DNA of 64,000 nucleotides from Catonia carolina (Eukaryota; Arthropoda; Insecta; Hemiptera; Achilidae): contig JAQMRL010000022.1 in assembly GCA_035578175.1 (NCBI GenBank), positions 124,001 through 188,000 of the forward strand, read 5' to 3'. Every line of letters begins with the position of its first letter. Position 1 is the first letter of the stretch. Below, piece by piece: positions 11,223 to 22,649 of the stretch. The position numbers were made by a program, and so were the translations under genes. The notes below the pieces were generated by a model. That model saw only the letters and a list, made by a program, of their open reading frames with translations. It was not told the origin of the DNA and searched no databases.

Positions 11223-11450
11223 AAAGAAAATTAAATCACTTGGAAATCAAATTTTAGTTTATTATCAATTTTTTTCTCTTTTGACTCTATTTAGTTTCAG
11301 ACAATCAGTCTTAAAGAGTTTCCATTATGAATCTAATTAAAAATTCTTTAGAATTAATGTTGGCAATCCATGCAGTTTTTTTTAAAAAGAAGTTATTAGG
11401 ATCACAATAAGGTTGATATAATTATCTAATTAAACAAGAAAACTGGGTTT

Positions 11451-11715
11451 TTTTAATCCCTAATTAGTGTACGTTGCGATCAGTTCAATAAAGAACAATA
11501 AGCAACCCCATGGCCTAATGAGATGAAGTTGATATCAAAGACTTGTAAATGAGGTGTAGTCTTGTTCAGACTCAGGCTGATCATTCCTCTGAGTATTAAA
11601 CCTAATCATCAAAGTACGCCGGAAAACACTGTCTAGTATTCAAATCCGTATAAAAGTAACTACCTTCACTAGAATTTGAACCACGCAACCTAAGCTGCTA
11701 ATAAACAGCTGATTT
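11451..11715 (-). repeat. SINE family A, diverged copy
   Basis: It matches the 3' half and middle of family A ('gtacgttgcgatcagttcaat', 'atgagatgaagttgatatc', 'tattcaaatccgtataaaag'). The tRNA-like head is worn and truncated at about 11715. Confidence 0.7.
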
Positions 11716-11924
11716 GTGTATCTATTAGTTAAAAAATTGTCACAGTAGAATAATAGTACATTGTTAAAGAGATGTTTTAGTTAGTTTTTTGCTGAGATAA
11801 TAAATTAAGGGCGAGAAATGTTTTTCTTATCGATTTCAAGAAATAAAATTTGTGAACGTTAAAAAACTGATTGTTTAGTTTAGGAAATGTATTTAACACG
11901 TCTCATATATTGTTTTTTTGTCGA

Positions 11925-12098
11925 CCGCATTGGCGTAGTTGGTAACATGCTCGCTTCTCATCATGCGGTCTTGGGTTCGAATCCCATTCAGGCACGCATA
12001 TTTTCAGACTTTACAAAAAATCATTTCATCCTTTACAGTCTGCATTAGCAGTAATTGCAGAACAGTCGTACGTTAAACTAAAAAAAAATAGAAAAGAA
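11925..12098 (+). repeat. tRNA-derived SINE, family B
   Basis: The head GACCGCATTGGCGTAGTTGG contains an A-box-like sequence, and GGGTTCGAATCCC at 11972 is a good B box. The body carries 'cattagcagtaattgcag', 'acagtcgtacgttaaac' and an A-rich tail. Pol III-type promoter elements are intact by eye. It is not a tRNA gene because stems do not close and a body follows. Confidence 0.8.
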
Positions 12099-12104
12099 AG
12101 TGTT

Positions 12105-12510
12105 GTGCGGTTCCAAGCTCCGTGTAGTTGCGGAGTAAAGGGTACGGGTGAGGTATAATGAATGAGTGACGCATGCTGGGAGAAAGAGTGTTGTATTACT
12201 CTGATGCAAAAGATTCGTTTTCAAACTTTCCGTATTTAACGTATTTGTTAGTGTTTATTACATTTATTTATTTACATATTTTGATATAAATTAGCAAGTT
12301 AAATATTATGAATCCGGCCAAGTTAATAACCCGGTAGGTATTTTTTTGTTAATTAATGCGCCGGATAAGAATATTTTTTAGTCTAGTTAGTACACGCTAC
12401 CACTATTAATGCATCAGCTGTGAAACACTACGAACTCTCATTTATTCTGCCACTACTATAACAACGCACTGCATTCCTTCCAACTACAAGGAGATGGGAC
12501 TCAAGCAATA
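12105..12510 (+). mobile_element. MITE of about 405 bp, copy 1 of an inverted pair
   Basis: A second copy in opposite orientation lies at 31870-32274, matching along its whole length ('gagtgacgcatgctgggaga', 'ccggccaagttaataacccg', 'catcagctgtgaaacactac'). The ends are imperfect inverted repeats centred on AGCTCCGTGTAGTTG. No coding sequence. Confidence 0.75.
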
Positions 12511-12519
12511 TATTGTTTT

Positions 12520-13740
12520 ATTTTGACATCAGATAGTAAAACAGAATTAATTTAATTTAGAAATGACTTTTTATAATCGGGTTGGTTTTAGTTTTGTAGA
12601 ATCTGATTCTGATTTGAAGTTTGGAATGGTTAAATGTTTGTTTCAGTTTGTTTTGTTTGAAATAGAAATTCCTGTGGTTTAGTTCAGAAAGTAATCGTGG
12701 CATTTAGTAGCAGACTTATAACCTGATGATGATAATAACAGTAGTAGTACTAACAGTGTAGTAGTAATTCTGGTAATAATGATAGTAACAGTAGCAGAAA
12801 ATGAATGGAGTAGAACGCAGAAAGTAATTTCATTAAGGAAGGCTCAGTAGTTAGGTTGGTGAGTATACCGTACGTTCAAATCCTAACATAAAGCACCGGT
12901 ATACATTTTGTTCTTCTTGAAAAGTTGGTCTCGGGAGCAAAATCTAGCCTTTAAAGAGAAATACGTAGAAAAAGAAAAATAGGGTCGGAAGGATGAAGCG
13001 CTTCAAAATACGTTGGCTACCTATTATTTTTATATTGCATATTGCCAACACACGCCACCGCAATTTGGATCGGTTGCTTCATTGTTTATTTCCCTTCTTT
13101 CTAAACTCTATTCGCTCGATTCTTTTTTATCCTCCTTCATTTCTCTGTCCTTTTTCTCTTCTTTTAACTCATCACAATTCCTTATTGTCCGTCTTGAATG
13201 AAATTTTCACAGTTTCACCTCACAGCGGTTGTAAAATCGATGTTTAATGGAATCTATTCTGGATTGCAAAAAGAAGCGGTTTGGATTCAAAAAGACGTGT
13301 ACTTCTATCATATACTACATTCTACCTTCTCTTTAAATCCATTGGGAATTGAATTCTCTTTATTCTTTATTATTCTTTTATACCTACTACAAATAAACTA
13401 CATTCTATTCTGTATTACAAAATTTTATTGTAATTATTTCAATTTTATCCGAGCTCTTTTCTATATACGCTGTTCTGTTTTCACTTCATTTCTTCTCTTC
13501 ATGCGCCGAACTACTGAACTGTACTTTCAAATTGCTACAAAGTATCTGATTCTGTTATTGGTTCGAATATTCAGATTGATTTTTCTGTTTAAATTTTCTC
13601 TCTGGATAAATACTGGAAAATTTTATTTTGTATAACGATATAAAATAAGGAAATTTTGTTTGAATCAATCTAAACTTTATCTTTCACTTTATCTTTTTGA
13701 AATTATATTATTTTATATCCATATGTACTAAATATAGGTT
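12520..13740. other. intron sequence with low-complexity patches
   Basis: 12720-12800 is a degenerate AGT/AAT trinucleotide-like stretch, and 12830-12910 has a tRNA-like fragment. 12960-13700 is pyrimidine-rich with long open frames (12993-13247, 13198-13635) that have the composition of noise, with runs of Phe/Leu/Ile/Tyr and no recognisable motif. No gene is supported. Confidence 0.5.
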
Positions 13741-13743
13741 GAG

Positions 13744-14679
13744 ATTTTCATATTTATATGAATATATAAGAAGGAAAGTATTGTTTTCATGTCGATTTGT
13801 CGAAATCGAGTTTTCACCGGATCTACACGTTTTCAGACCCCCCGAACCCAAAAAACCTTTTTTACCGATTGGTCTGTGTGTGTGTGTGTGTGCGCGCGCG
13901 CGCGTGTGGACAAAATATCTAAAGAACGGAACATCGTACGAACTTGAAACTTAGGTTAGATACTACTACCCGACCCGACACGAACATTTTCATCAAAATC
14001 GGTCAACCGGAATTATAGTTTATTCGTGTCATTTTTTCACTATTTGCGATTTTCTCAAAAAAGCTTTTACGATTTTTTTTTTAAATTGCCTTATTTTCTA
14101 CAATTTTAATGCTCTACAAGATAGGCTACACGCCATGTCTCGTGAAATTCTTGTGAAGCTGTGCTCTCAGAAAAAAATAGTTTTTTTCACGATTGCGGCC
14201 TTAATATGCATTTTAGCGCAAAAGTGTATATAATAAAAGTTGTAGACAATTTAAAAATCTACAACTTTTATTTAAAACATTGTTTTGTATATCGCTTAGT
14301 TTAGCGGTAATTAGCGATTTTGTTTCTTTTCATGAAAATCTGTAAAAAATGGATTTTTTAAGATTTCAGCCTTAAATTAGCCTAAATTTTATGACAAAAG
14401 TGCATAAAATACAATTTATAGTAAATTAAAAAATTTACAACTTTTATTTTGAGAATTTTTCTCTACAGAGCTAAGTTTAGCGTCAAAATGTAATTTTTTG
14501 TATTTGCCAAACTGAGGTTGGTTTTCATTTTGCAGCATTTACTCATGATGAAAATCAGGTTATGTTTTTGGAGATTAATTTTTGTTTATTTCTAATGTTT
14601 TTTTACTAATATTAGGTTGTATTGTTCATTATTTACATTGGCAAGAGAAATGGTGTGAGTGTTTCACACCAGATTTTTT
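13744..14679 (+). mobile_element. family H element, near-complete copy
   Basis: It carries 'tatatgaatatataag', 'gttttcaccggatctacacg', (TG)n followed by (CG)n at 13876-13909, the AAAAGTTGTAGA palindrome at about 14235-14275, GGCAAGAGAAA near the end and the terminal hairpin TTTCACACCAGA. The 5' terminal 13-mer is degraded. Confidence 0.85.
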
Positions 14680-15183
14680 TTGTTTACTATTAGCTATTTA
14701 TTGTTTACTATTATGTTACTTCATTAGCATATATGTTGAAAAAGTTGTATGTTTTAGGGTTGGTGGTAATATTAGTGCTAAGAGTGTTATGTAGGTTTTT
14801 TTGAATAGAAAAATAAATAAAATTTTAAATTAGTGTATATTCCGTTAACAAAAACTAATTATTTTTAATAATATATTTGTATAATATTTTTAAAAATGCT
14901 TTTGCAAATTACAACTTCTCTAGAAACAAACAAAATGGAAAACTGTAGGTGTCAAGTTTAATAATACCATAACTTGTCGAGGTACTAAAATTTACTTTAT
15001 AAAATGATGAATGACGGCGTATAAATTCCACGAAACGTAAACATAGTATGGCTTCTATAATTATTTTCTGCATAAACTATAAACTTAAAATGGTAATTAG
15101 ACTTAACTGATATTTATTTAATCTATTTTGACGTAATATGTATTATAAGTAAAAATAATTTATTGGTATTTCAGTTGTTTTTT

Positions 15184-15314
15184 ACTTTCTCTTGCCTATA
15201 TGAATATATAGGAAGGAAAGTATTGTTTTCATGTCGATTTTTCGAAATCGAGTTTTCACCGGATCTATACGTTTTCAGACCCCCTGAACCCAAAAAACAT
15301 GTTTTTAGCGATTG

Positions 15315-15354
<40 letters not shown>

Positions 15355-16128
15355 AAAATATCTCAAGAACGGAACGTTGTACGAGCTTGAAACTTAAAAC
15401 TTAAGTTACATACCACTACAGGACCCGACACGAACATTTTCATCAAAATTGGTCAACCGGAAGTAGTAGTTTATTCGAGTCATTTTTCACTTTTTTGTGA
15501 TTTTCTCAAAAACTGGTCCTACGATTTTTTTTAAAATCACCTGGTTTACTAAATTTTTTATTCTCTACAAGGTAGGGTAGGCGTCATGTTTGCTGAAATT
15601 CTAGGTGAGGCTGTTTTCACGTAAAAACAAAGTTTTTTTAAGATTACGGCTTTAATATGCATTTTAGCGCAAAAATTTATATAATAAAAGTTGTAGCGAA
15701 TTTAAAATTCTACAACTTTTATTTCAAACATGTTTTTGTATAACGCTTAGTTTAGCAATAATTTGCGATTTTCTGGTTTTTTCTCACGAAAACGTGAGAA
15801 AAATCGATTTTTTTAACATTTTGGCCTTAGTATGCATTTTACGACAAAAGTGTATATAATTAAATTTATAGAAAATTAAAACATCTACAACTTTAATTTA
15901 TAGAATTTTTCTCTACAGACCCTAGTTTAGAGAGAAAGAGTGATTTTCCGTATTTCTAAGCCAAACTGAGGTTGATTTTCATTTTGCGTCTTTCACTCAT
16001 GATTAAAATTAGGTTATGTTTATTGAGGTTAGTTTTTTGTTTATTTCTTATGTTTTATTACTAATGTTAGGTTTATTGTTAATTATTTTCACTGGCAAGA
16101 GAAAGTTGTGTGAGTGTTTCACACCAGA
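15184..16128 (+). mobile_element. family H element, complete copy
   Basis: 945 bp from ACTTTCTCTTGCC to CACACCAGA. It has a pure (TG)n tract at 15318-15352, the internal palindrome near 15685-15722, inverted GGCAAGAGAAAGT near 16095 and the terminal hairpin. Flanked by T-runs on the left and TTCTTT on the right. Confidence 0.9.
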
Positions 16129-16770
16129 TTTTCTTTATTTCTCTTAGATTTTGTTACGTAGGAAAATGTTGGTATACATCTTTAAAGAAAATTCTAGTCC
16201 GCTCATTATTTCTTTCCTCCTGTATACATTGACTTTGGTTAGGTGTTACGGAAACACCATTGGGAAAACTGTCAAAAGAAAAGAAAATAATGTTTCTTAC
16301 ATAACGCCTTAGCCAAGTCTTAACTGTTCCCTGTCTTAACTGAATCTCTCGTTCCACATTTCTGTATCTTACTCAGACTGACATTCTTCATTGCATTTTA
16401 TTTCATTTTCTTTTTCTTCTCCTGTTTCGTACCAGAATAATAGAATGTTTCTCGTCATATTTACATCGTTTCTGTATGGAATTCAGCTTTTTTGTTGTTG
16501 TTAAAAAGAAGTAATACGATTTTGATTAAATTTATAGTACTTTCTGATTCCAAGAAAAACTTATTTTAAGGTGTTATTTTTAAAGAATATAACCAGTTTA
16601 TGGTTTCAAAGAACGTTTTCTTTATATAAGGAGGAATTCTTTCACTATATCTTCATTACTGCTTTATTTTATCTTTCAAACAAGGTCGGCTATCTTATTA
16701 TATTATTAATCGACGGTCTACTGTATATTCTCGTAGGTTGTGGTGCCACAATATTTCGACTGTATTTACT

Positions 16771-17717
16771 ACAATACAAGGTGTGGCTATTAAATAACGA
16801 GACTGACGTAAAAAATTTAATTTTAATTTTATACATAATCTCTTATTGTCACCTTCACTATACACTCCTTCTTTATCCCTACAACGCTTAATGCGAATTT
16901 TCCATTGTTGGAAACAGTGCTGAAAGTCATCTTCTGCTTCAGGACACGTGTCGCTTTCTCTTTTACAGCTTCCACAGACTCAAATCTTGTCCCTTTTATT
17001 CCAGATTTCACCTTAGGGAACAGGTAGAAGTCACATGGTGCAAGATCTGGTGAATAAGGGGATGTTCTAACATTGTGATGCTGTACTTGGCTAAGAACCT
17101 CTTGACAGATAACGCGGAATGAGCTGGCGCATTGTCTTGGTGGAGAACCCATGATTTGTCCTCTCACATTTCAAGGCGTTTTTTCCTTACTCTTTGACGT
17201 AGTTTAGAAAGTATCTGAAGATATTAGTAATATTAATTGTTTGACCTTCAGGAACCCAGTGAAAGGTACACAAGCCCATGGATATCAAAAAAAAAACAAT
17301 CATCATTGCTTTAAATTTTGACTTGCTCATTTGAGATTTTTTTGGCTCTCGGTGAATTTCAGCTCTTCCAGTGCATGGATTGGCGCTTCGTGTCCGGATC
17401 ATAAGTAAAAAACCACGTTTCATCACATGTTATTATCGTTTTCAAAAAATTTTGGTCATTTTCAATCGCGTACAAAGTGTCAGTACAAACATTTTTGCTA
17501 GCGTCATTTCAAACATTTTTGAGCTGCTCGTGTCCTGAAGGAGCTTACAGAAGATGACTTTCAGCATTGTTTTCAACAATGGAAAATTCGTATAGAGCGT
17601 TGTAGCAATAGAGAAGGAGTGTATATTGAAGGTGACAATAAGTGATTATGTATAAAATTAAAATAATTTTTTTTTACAACGTCAGTGTCGTTATTTAATA
17701 GCCACACCTCGTATTGT
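16771..17717 (-). mobile_element. rearranged mariner element with two inverted 3' ends
   Basis: Both ends carry the same inverted sequence (ACAATACRAGGTGTGGCTAT, then TAAATAACGA and ACTGACGT). The inverted matching goes on for about 170-190 bp, into what encodes the last residues of the transposase (DDFQHCFQQWKIRIERC on the right arm). The left arm is 16771-16948 and the right arm 17529-17717. The middle holds minus-strand transposase sequence. The 5' end of the original element has thus been replaced by an inverted copy of its 3' end. Confidence 0.8.
16829..17500 (-). pseudogene. mariner transposase remnant
   Basis: The minus-strand frames read EIHREPKKSQMSKSKFKAMM, FHWVPEGQTINI, then SPYSPDLAPCDFYLFPKVKS and GTRFESVEAVKEKATRVLKQ. 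The block YSPDLAPCDFYLFPK contains the third catalytic Asp of mariner-type DDE transposases. Frames shift between the two blocks and the N-terminal half is missing. It lies inside the element with doubled 3' ends at 16771-17717. Confidence 0.88.
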
Positions 17718-17719
17718 CT

Positions 17720-18160
17720 AGCGCAGTTTTTACATTATCGGGAATTCTGTGGAATTTAAACAGTTTACAAAAAACTTTAAACGTAACGTGGTTTTTCCTG
17801 AGTAATTTTCTTGTTTATTTCAGTAGGTGTGTACTCTTTTTTTTTTTTTTAAATGTATATTTTTTTGCAGTATTCGAAGTATTTTTACTTAACTAGATTC
17901 CTCATCATAAATTATTAACAAAATACCTCTTATGTAATCTAAGTTACCATAAAAATGTATTATTATTAGAGTTTTGGAATGTTTCTAATTTAGCATTTAC
18001 GTAAAATTTCATATCAGTACTTGATTAAATTGGATAGGTAGATCCCAGAGGACATCTTTCTGACTATCGGAAATAGTTGTGATCTGACCAATACTTATCC
18101 AACTCTATAAATTTCGCCCGCGCTGTGAATGAGCTTGTTGATTGCATCAGACGGGTAAAT
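17720..18160. other. intron sequence, no recognisable feature
   Basis: AT-rich, with T-runs around 17835. Nothing recognisable on either strand. Confidence 0.5.
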
Positions 18161-18162
18161 AT

Positions 18163-18472
18163 TTTGTTATTCCTTATTTGTGTACATTGCAATCTGTTCA
18201 ATTTAGAACAATAAGCAAGCCCATGGTCCAATGAGATGAGGATGATATATATGATGTGTAAATTATAATATGTAGTCTTGTACAGACCCAGCCCGACCAT
18301 TCTTGAGAGAGTATGGTTAATTAAACTCCAACTATCAAACTACACCGGTAACCACTGTCTAGTATTTAAATCCGTATAAAAGTAACCACCTTTACTTGGA
18401 TTTGAACCAGGAATCTTCATCTCTGAAAATCAGCTGTTAGACAGCTGACTCAGGGTGACGACTTTAAGAGAT
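18163..18472 (-). repeat. SINE family A
   Basis: Minus-strand element. The 3' body includes 'gtacattgcaatctgttcaa' and 'aacaataagcaagcccatgg' as read on the plus strand. The B-box region is GGATTTGAACCAGGAA and the hairpin 'aatcagctgttagacagctg' lies at 18428. The A-box end is diverged. Confidence 0.8.
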
Positions 18473-18668
18473 TAAAAATTGAATGGGAAAAATTGAAAAC
18501 TCATTATGGAAAAGAAAAGACTGTTTTTTATCAAAAAACATCACAGCAATAACAAAATAATCAACTGATTTTAATTAAGCAGTCTGTCTGGACTGACCCT
18601 ATTGTTCCCCTGCAGTCTATATTTTTTTTTTGAATTGTTATTTCAATGGATTCTGTTTTTTCCAAAAA

Positions 18669-18746
18669 ATGAATCCGAAAATTAGCTGTTGAACAGTTGA
18701 CTCACGGCGACGACTTTACCTCTAGACCAACCCGGTGGAATAGAGG
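18669..18746 (-). repeat. SINE family A, tRNA-like head only
   Basis: 78 bp matching the head of family A ('gctgttgaacagttgactca', 'acctctagaccaacccggtg'). The body is absent, so it is a severely truncated copy. Confidence 0.6.
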
Positions 18747-19483
18747 GGTAAATTAAATTAAATTTGTCTTTTCCAGTAACTTAGCCCTTTAGAAAGGTTT
18801 AAAAATAATATTTTTTATTTGAAGGTTGTCTCCTTCTTTTTACCTCTTTAGCGCAAATCGAAATGCAAATTCTTTGGCTTTCCTGTTCTACCCCTAACAA
18901 ATTCTTGCTCTCTAGGTGATGGGGATGTTGGAGTGATGAGACTGAGTCATTGAGGGCTTCCACATTTTTTTTATTCGTTCCGGTCTACCGAGGACCAAGA
19001 AAAATAACTTTATATTCTATGGTTTATTATATTTCTGCTTATAAAATTTTTCATTTTTGGCTGTGTAATATTTTGCATTGTAATAAAACAAATAATATTT
19101 TTCAAAATCAATAAATAATTACTTTATTCTCATCGGTATTCTTGTTCCATAAACTATATTATCATCATATAAATATGTTATATTAAACATGTATTCAATC
19201 AGTTTAACAATATGGTTTTACAATTTTTTAAAGTGTCTTGTAAATTATCTATACAACGTTTCTTCTTTGCAAACAATAAATATGATAACACATAAATCTC
19301 TATCTAATATTGTTCCATTTATATATTTCCAATGTACTAAATATATAATTTACATAATTAAACATTAATGTGATGACCTCCTCATCCTTTCAAACTCAAG
19401 GCCCCACTCCATATTCCTACCAATTTCTTTAACAACCTACTAGCCGCCTAGCAACCCGATTTTGTTTATATATTTTTAAAATT

Positions 19484-19814
19484 TTTTTTTTTTTTTTATT
19501 CCTAATTTGTGTACGTTGCAATCTGTTCAATTTAGAACAATAAGCAACCCCATGACCCAATGAGATGAAGATGATGTGTATGACGTGTAAATGAGGTGTA
19601 GTCTTGTACAGACCCAGGCCGACCATTCCTGAGAGAGTATGGTTAATTGAACCCCAACCATCAAAGTACACCGGTAACCACTGTCTAGTATTCAAATCCG
19701 TATAAAAGTAACTACCTTTACTAGGATTCGAACCAGGAACCTTCGTCTCCGAAAATCAGCTGTTTAACAGCTGATTTTGGCGACGACTTTACCTCTAGAC
19801 CAACCCGGTGGGTC
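19484..19814 (-). repeat. SINE family A, young copy with 13-bp target-site duplication
   Basis: Flanked by identical TATTTTTAAAATT at 19471-19483 and 19815-19827. The element begins on the plus strand with a poly-T run, which is the A tail of a minus-strand element. It ends with the tRNA-like head, which on the minus strand reads ACCCACCGGGTTGGTCTAGA with A box TGGTCTAGAGG and B box GGTTCGAATCC. The exact duplication shows retroposition by target-primed reverse transcription and gives the full family length of about 330 bp. Confidence 0.9.
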
Positions 19815-20004
19815 TATTTTTAAAATTAAATTATTATTTATTATTTATTTCCACCAGCTGGGTCTATTTACATTTACTTCAGACCAAAACATAAACAAAG
19901 CCAGCTGTCAATGATTTTGAGTCGTCACAGCATTCATCACTTCATTTAGCTATCGGGTGTTTAATTTTATTATTATGAAAACCTCTGGGCTCCTTGACTT
20001 TTTA

Positions 20005-20215
20005 CCTCAATGTATCTCTTTTTTACATCTTCAGAATTACTCCGTCTCTTGAACATCGTCCTTCACTGTCAATCCAGTAATTAACTGTTTTGGGTCTTTC
20101 TTGAAAATAATCAAAAGTTTTCTTAGAGATTCTTTCAGGATTCATTCTCACTATGTGCCTGCAATATTTAACCCTTTCCTTACTAAATTGTTTCCGACAT
20201 CTCAAAGTTCTTATC
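20005..20215 (-). pseudogene. non-LTR retrotransposon C-terminal remnant
   Basis: The minus-strand frame reads KYCRHIVRMNPERISKKTFD, then RPKTVNYWIDSEGRCSRD. The pattern 'GH(I/V)xRMxxxRIxKKxxDY' followed by 'W(I/D)' is typical of the end of LINE reverse-transcriptase proteins. No other domain survives. Confidence 0.7.
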
Positions 20216-20219
20216 TACT

Positions 20220-21940
20220 TCTCAATCTTCTTTCACCGTTTAGTATTTTGGACTAAATATTTTTTCCTCAAAATTTTCTTTTCTACATGTTTTTTTTAGT
20301 ATTTATGGTTTCTAGGCTTTTGTATTTTGTATGGAGATTGCTAAGTTGTTTTTTTACATGTAAGCTACTTTTGATATAGGTTAATAAGAAGGTATTTAGA
20401 TTTCCATAAATAATTTCATTACGTTTAAAAAACTGGTGTGAAATTGAATTTTCTATTATTAGTTGTATTATCATATGTTTTGTTGTATCATTTACATTGG
20501 CTGGTAATTCTTTATACTGAGTAGTTTGAAATGTAATATAAAAATAAAATTCAGTCTGTATTTCTTAACATATTCATCATTTCGGTCGATAAATAAGATA
20601 TTTACATTTCTACAGATTTAAAATCAAAATCAGCTTTGATTCGAAATTTCTTTTTCAATTTTATACATTCATAAATGCTAATACAATTTTATGGTGTACT
20701 AGAAACAAAGAATGTTGAAGTTTTGCTTATGTAAACTATAAACCTCTTTGTTCTCAACTATCTTTAATAAAAATTTCATCGTACAATCTGGATGCGCACA
20801 TACGACGATTGGTTTAGAGGAACGGTAAGAAAAAAAGTATAAGAACCAAAAAGGATTCAGTGGAATGATTGAAGCCGAGATATTTTGTACATCGGATTGA
20901 AGTTTGTTTTAAGGAATTCAAAATCGGTGCACGATAAGATATGTTGTATAGGGTTGTAAGAACGTTAACAGATTTGCTCTTATTTCGTTCTTTTATTCTT
21001 TTTCTTCGGTCTTATTTTTATTCTTTTCTTGTCTCGCGTGCTAGATGTTTCTTTTTCAGCAGTCGACGTCGTTTTGTCGGCTTCAGGAGATTTCCTTATT
21101 CTCGTTTAACATATCCTTCTTAGATTTCTTTCTTGTTAAGTCACATTTTCGACGTTGTATCCCTCAACGATTTGCTACCTCTACTTCTCTACGGTTTTCA
21201 TTCATTCCTTAAATGATCCTTCGGGCGTTCTTCTTCATATCAAATCCTCATTCTTTCTCTTTATCCTGCAGTTTCACGTAAATTGATTTTTATATGAAAC
21301 TGCATAACTTATGATAAATGTAATCATTTCTTTTAAATAAAACTTTGTTTCCAAAATACATATGGTATTCACGAAAGATATAGTATGAAGTAGTTTGTTT
21401 TGCCTTTAGGGTACTACATTCCATTTTTCCTTAAACATTTACTGTCAATACAAATTTCGATTTCTTGTTTGTTTTTGTTACTGTGTAATGTAGGTTACAG
21501 AGTTTCTTAAATTACGCTTGCGTTACATTTGATAATTCCCGTACACAGCTACTGTTAAACCTTATTGTTTTTTTTTTGCATAATGTATTAATAATTTTTT
21601 GGAAATTTTTACCTACGCGTAAAACAAATATAAGACTTCGGATAACGTATGATTGTTTGCGACTTTTTATCCTTTAATTACTCGTAGATATTACTGACTA
21701 CACAAGGTTCATAACCAATAACCAATACACTACAAATTACGTACATACGCTGCCGTAGACGAAATAAAAAATTTTAAAATCAATTTGAATGTCATCAAAA
21801 TCAAATCTTGGGCAAAAACGTTTACATAAAAGTGATGACTATCGTCTATAAAAGTTTTTTTTAATTATTTACGTTCTTTAAAAATGAAATTAAAAATTTA
21901 CCTGATCGATAACTTGAAACGTACAAAAAATAATAATGTT
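20220..21940. other. intron sequence, no recognisable feature
   Basis: AT-rich. Short open frames at 20283-20474 (minus) and 20941-21123 (plus) show no motif. A conserved end-like sequence 'gtaacaccttagcctaggtt' starts near 21942 and recurs inverted near 28690-28720. Confidence 0.45.
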
Positions 21941-22084
21941 GTAACACCTTAGCCTAGGTTCGTTCGGGATCTGGGTATAATTAATTATGAAACTTAAACT
22001 AATAAAAAATACAAAATTAGATTACTTCAGTTAAATTAATTATAAAACTTAAAGCTTTTACTAAACTCGACAATAATAAGATAT

Positions 22085-22286
22085 AATGTGTACGAAAGGT
22101 GGCCATAGTTAAGGATTAAAAATGTAAAAAAAATACTTATAAAGCGTTATAAATTTTGTAAACTTTATCATCGTTTGTTGGTGCCATGAACTTATTTCTT
22201 ACCTGTACTTAAACATTTTACAATAGTTATTTTATTAATTTTCAATTAATTATTCTTCTTTTACTAGCGGGCCACCTTTGGAACAC
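22085..22286. mobile_element. small MITE with GGCCACCTTTGG ends, left member of a pair
   Basis: The left end is 'gtacgaaaggtggccatag' and the right end is 'gcgggccacctttggaacac'. They are inverted copies around AAAGGTGGCC. It is about 200 bp, AT-rich and non-coding. It abuts a second element with the same kind of ends. Confidence 0.6.
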
Positions 22287-22645
22287 CCTGTTACAAAGGT
22301 GGCCAATGATTCCAATGGTTTTAACTGTTAGATTAAACTTTAATTTGTTAACATGTAATAAAAGCCATAGAAACAGCAGTTTAAAATGGTATACAGTACT
22401 CAAGGATTATTATAAACATATAACTTATATAAATTAACAAAGAAATTCTACTTACCAGAATATTGCAGTACGACGCCAACCAACAATTTCAAGTACACAA
22501 ACAACAATAATATGGCCGGCGTTCCTCCTAGAGACGTTAGTTTCTAGTGATGGCGCTAGACTGCTACTCTGTTCAAGTCAGTACTTGCATCTAGCTCAGA
22601 AAATCTAGAAAATTGAAATGGGCCACCTTTGGCGCACCCACCTTA
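22287..22645. mobile_element. MITE with GGCCACCTTTGG ends, right member of a pair
   Basis: The left end is 'ccctgttacaaaggtggccaa' at about 22286 and the right end 'gggccacctttggcgcaccc' at about 22620. The interior is unrelated to the left member by eye. There is no open reading frame of note. The shared 12-bp motif and the head-to-tail arrangement suggest two copies of one family, or one composite. Confidence 0.6.
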
Positions 22646-22649
22646 TTTT

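Noticed and set aside
11925..11996. Possible tRNA genes at 11925, 26700, 28063, 25218 and 46930
   Set aside because: A and B boxes are present but stems do not close properly, and each is followed by a SINE body; the head recurs with duplications typical of retroposons.
13198..13635. 145-codon open frame, longest in the window
   Set aside because: Composition is that of a T-rich, pyrimidine-biased strand (Phe/Leu/Ile/Tyr); no motif, no splice context and no conservation evidence.
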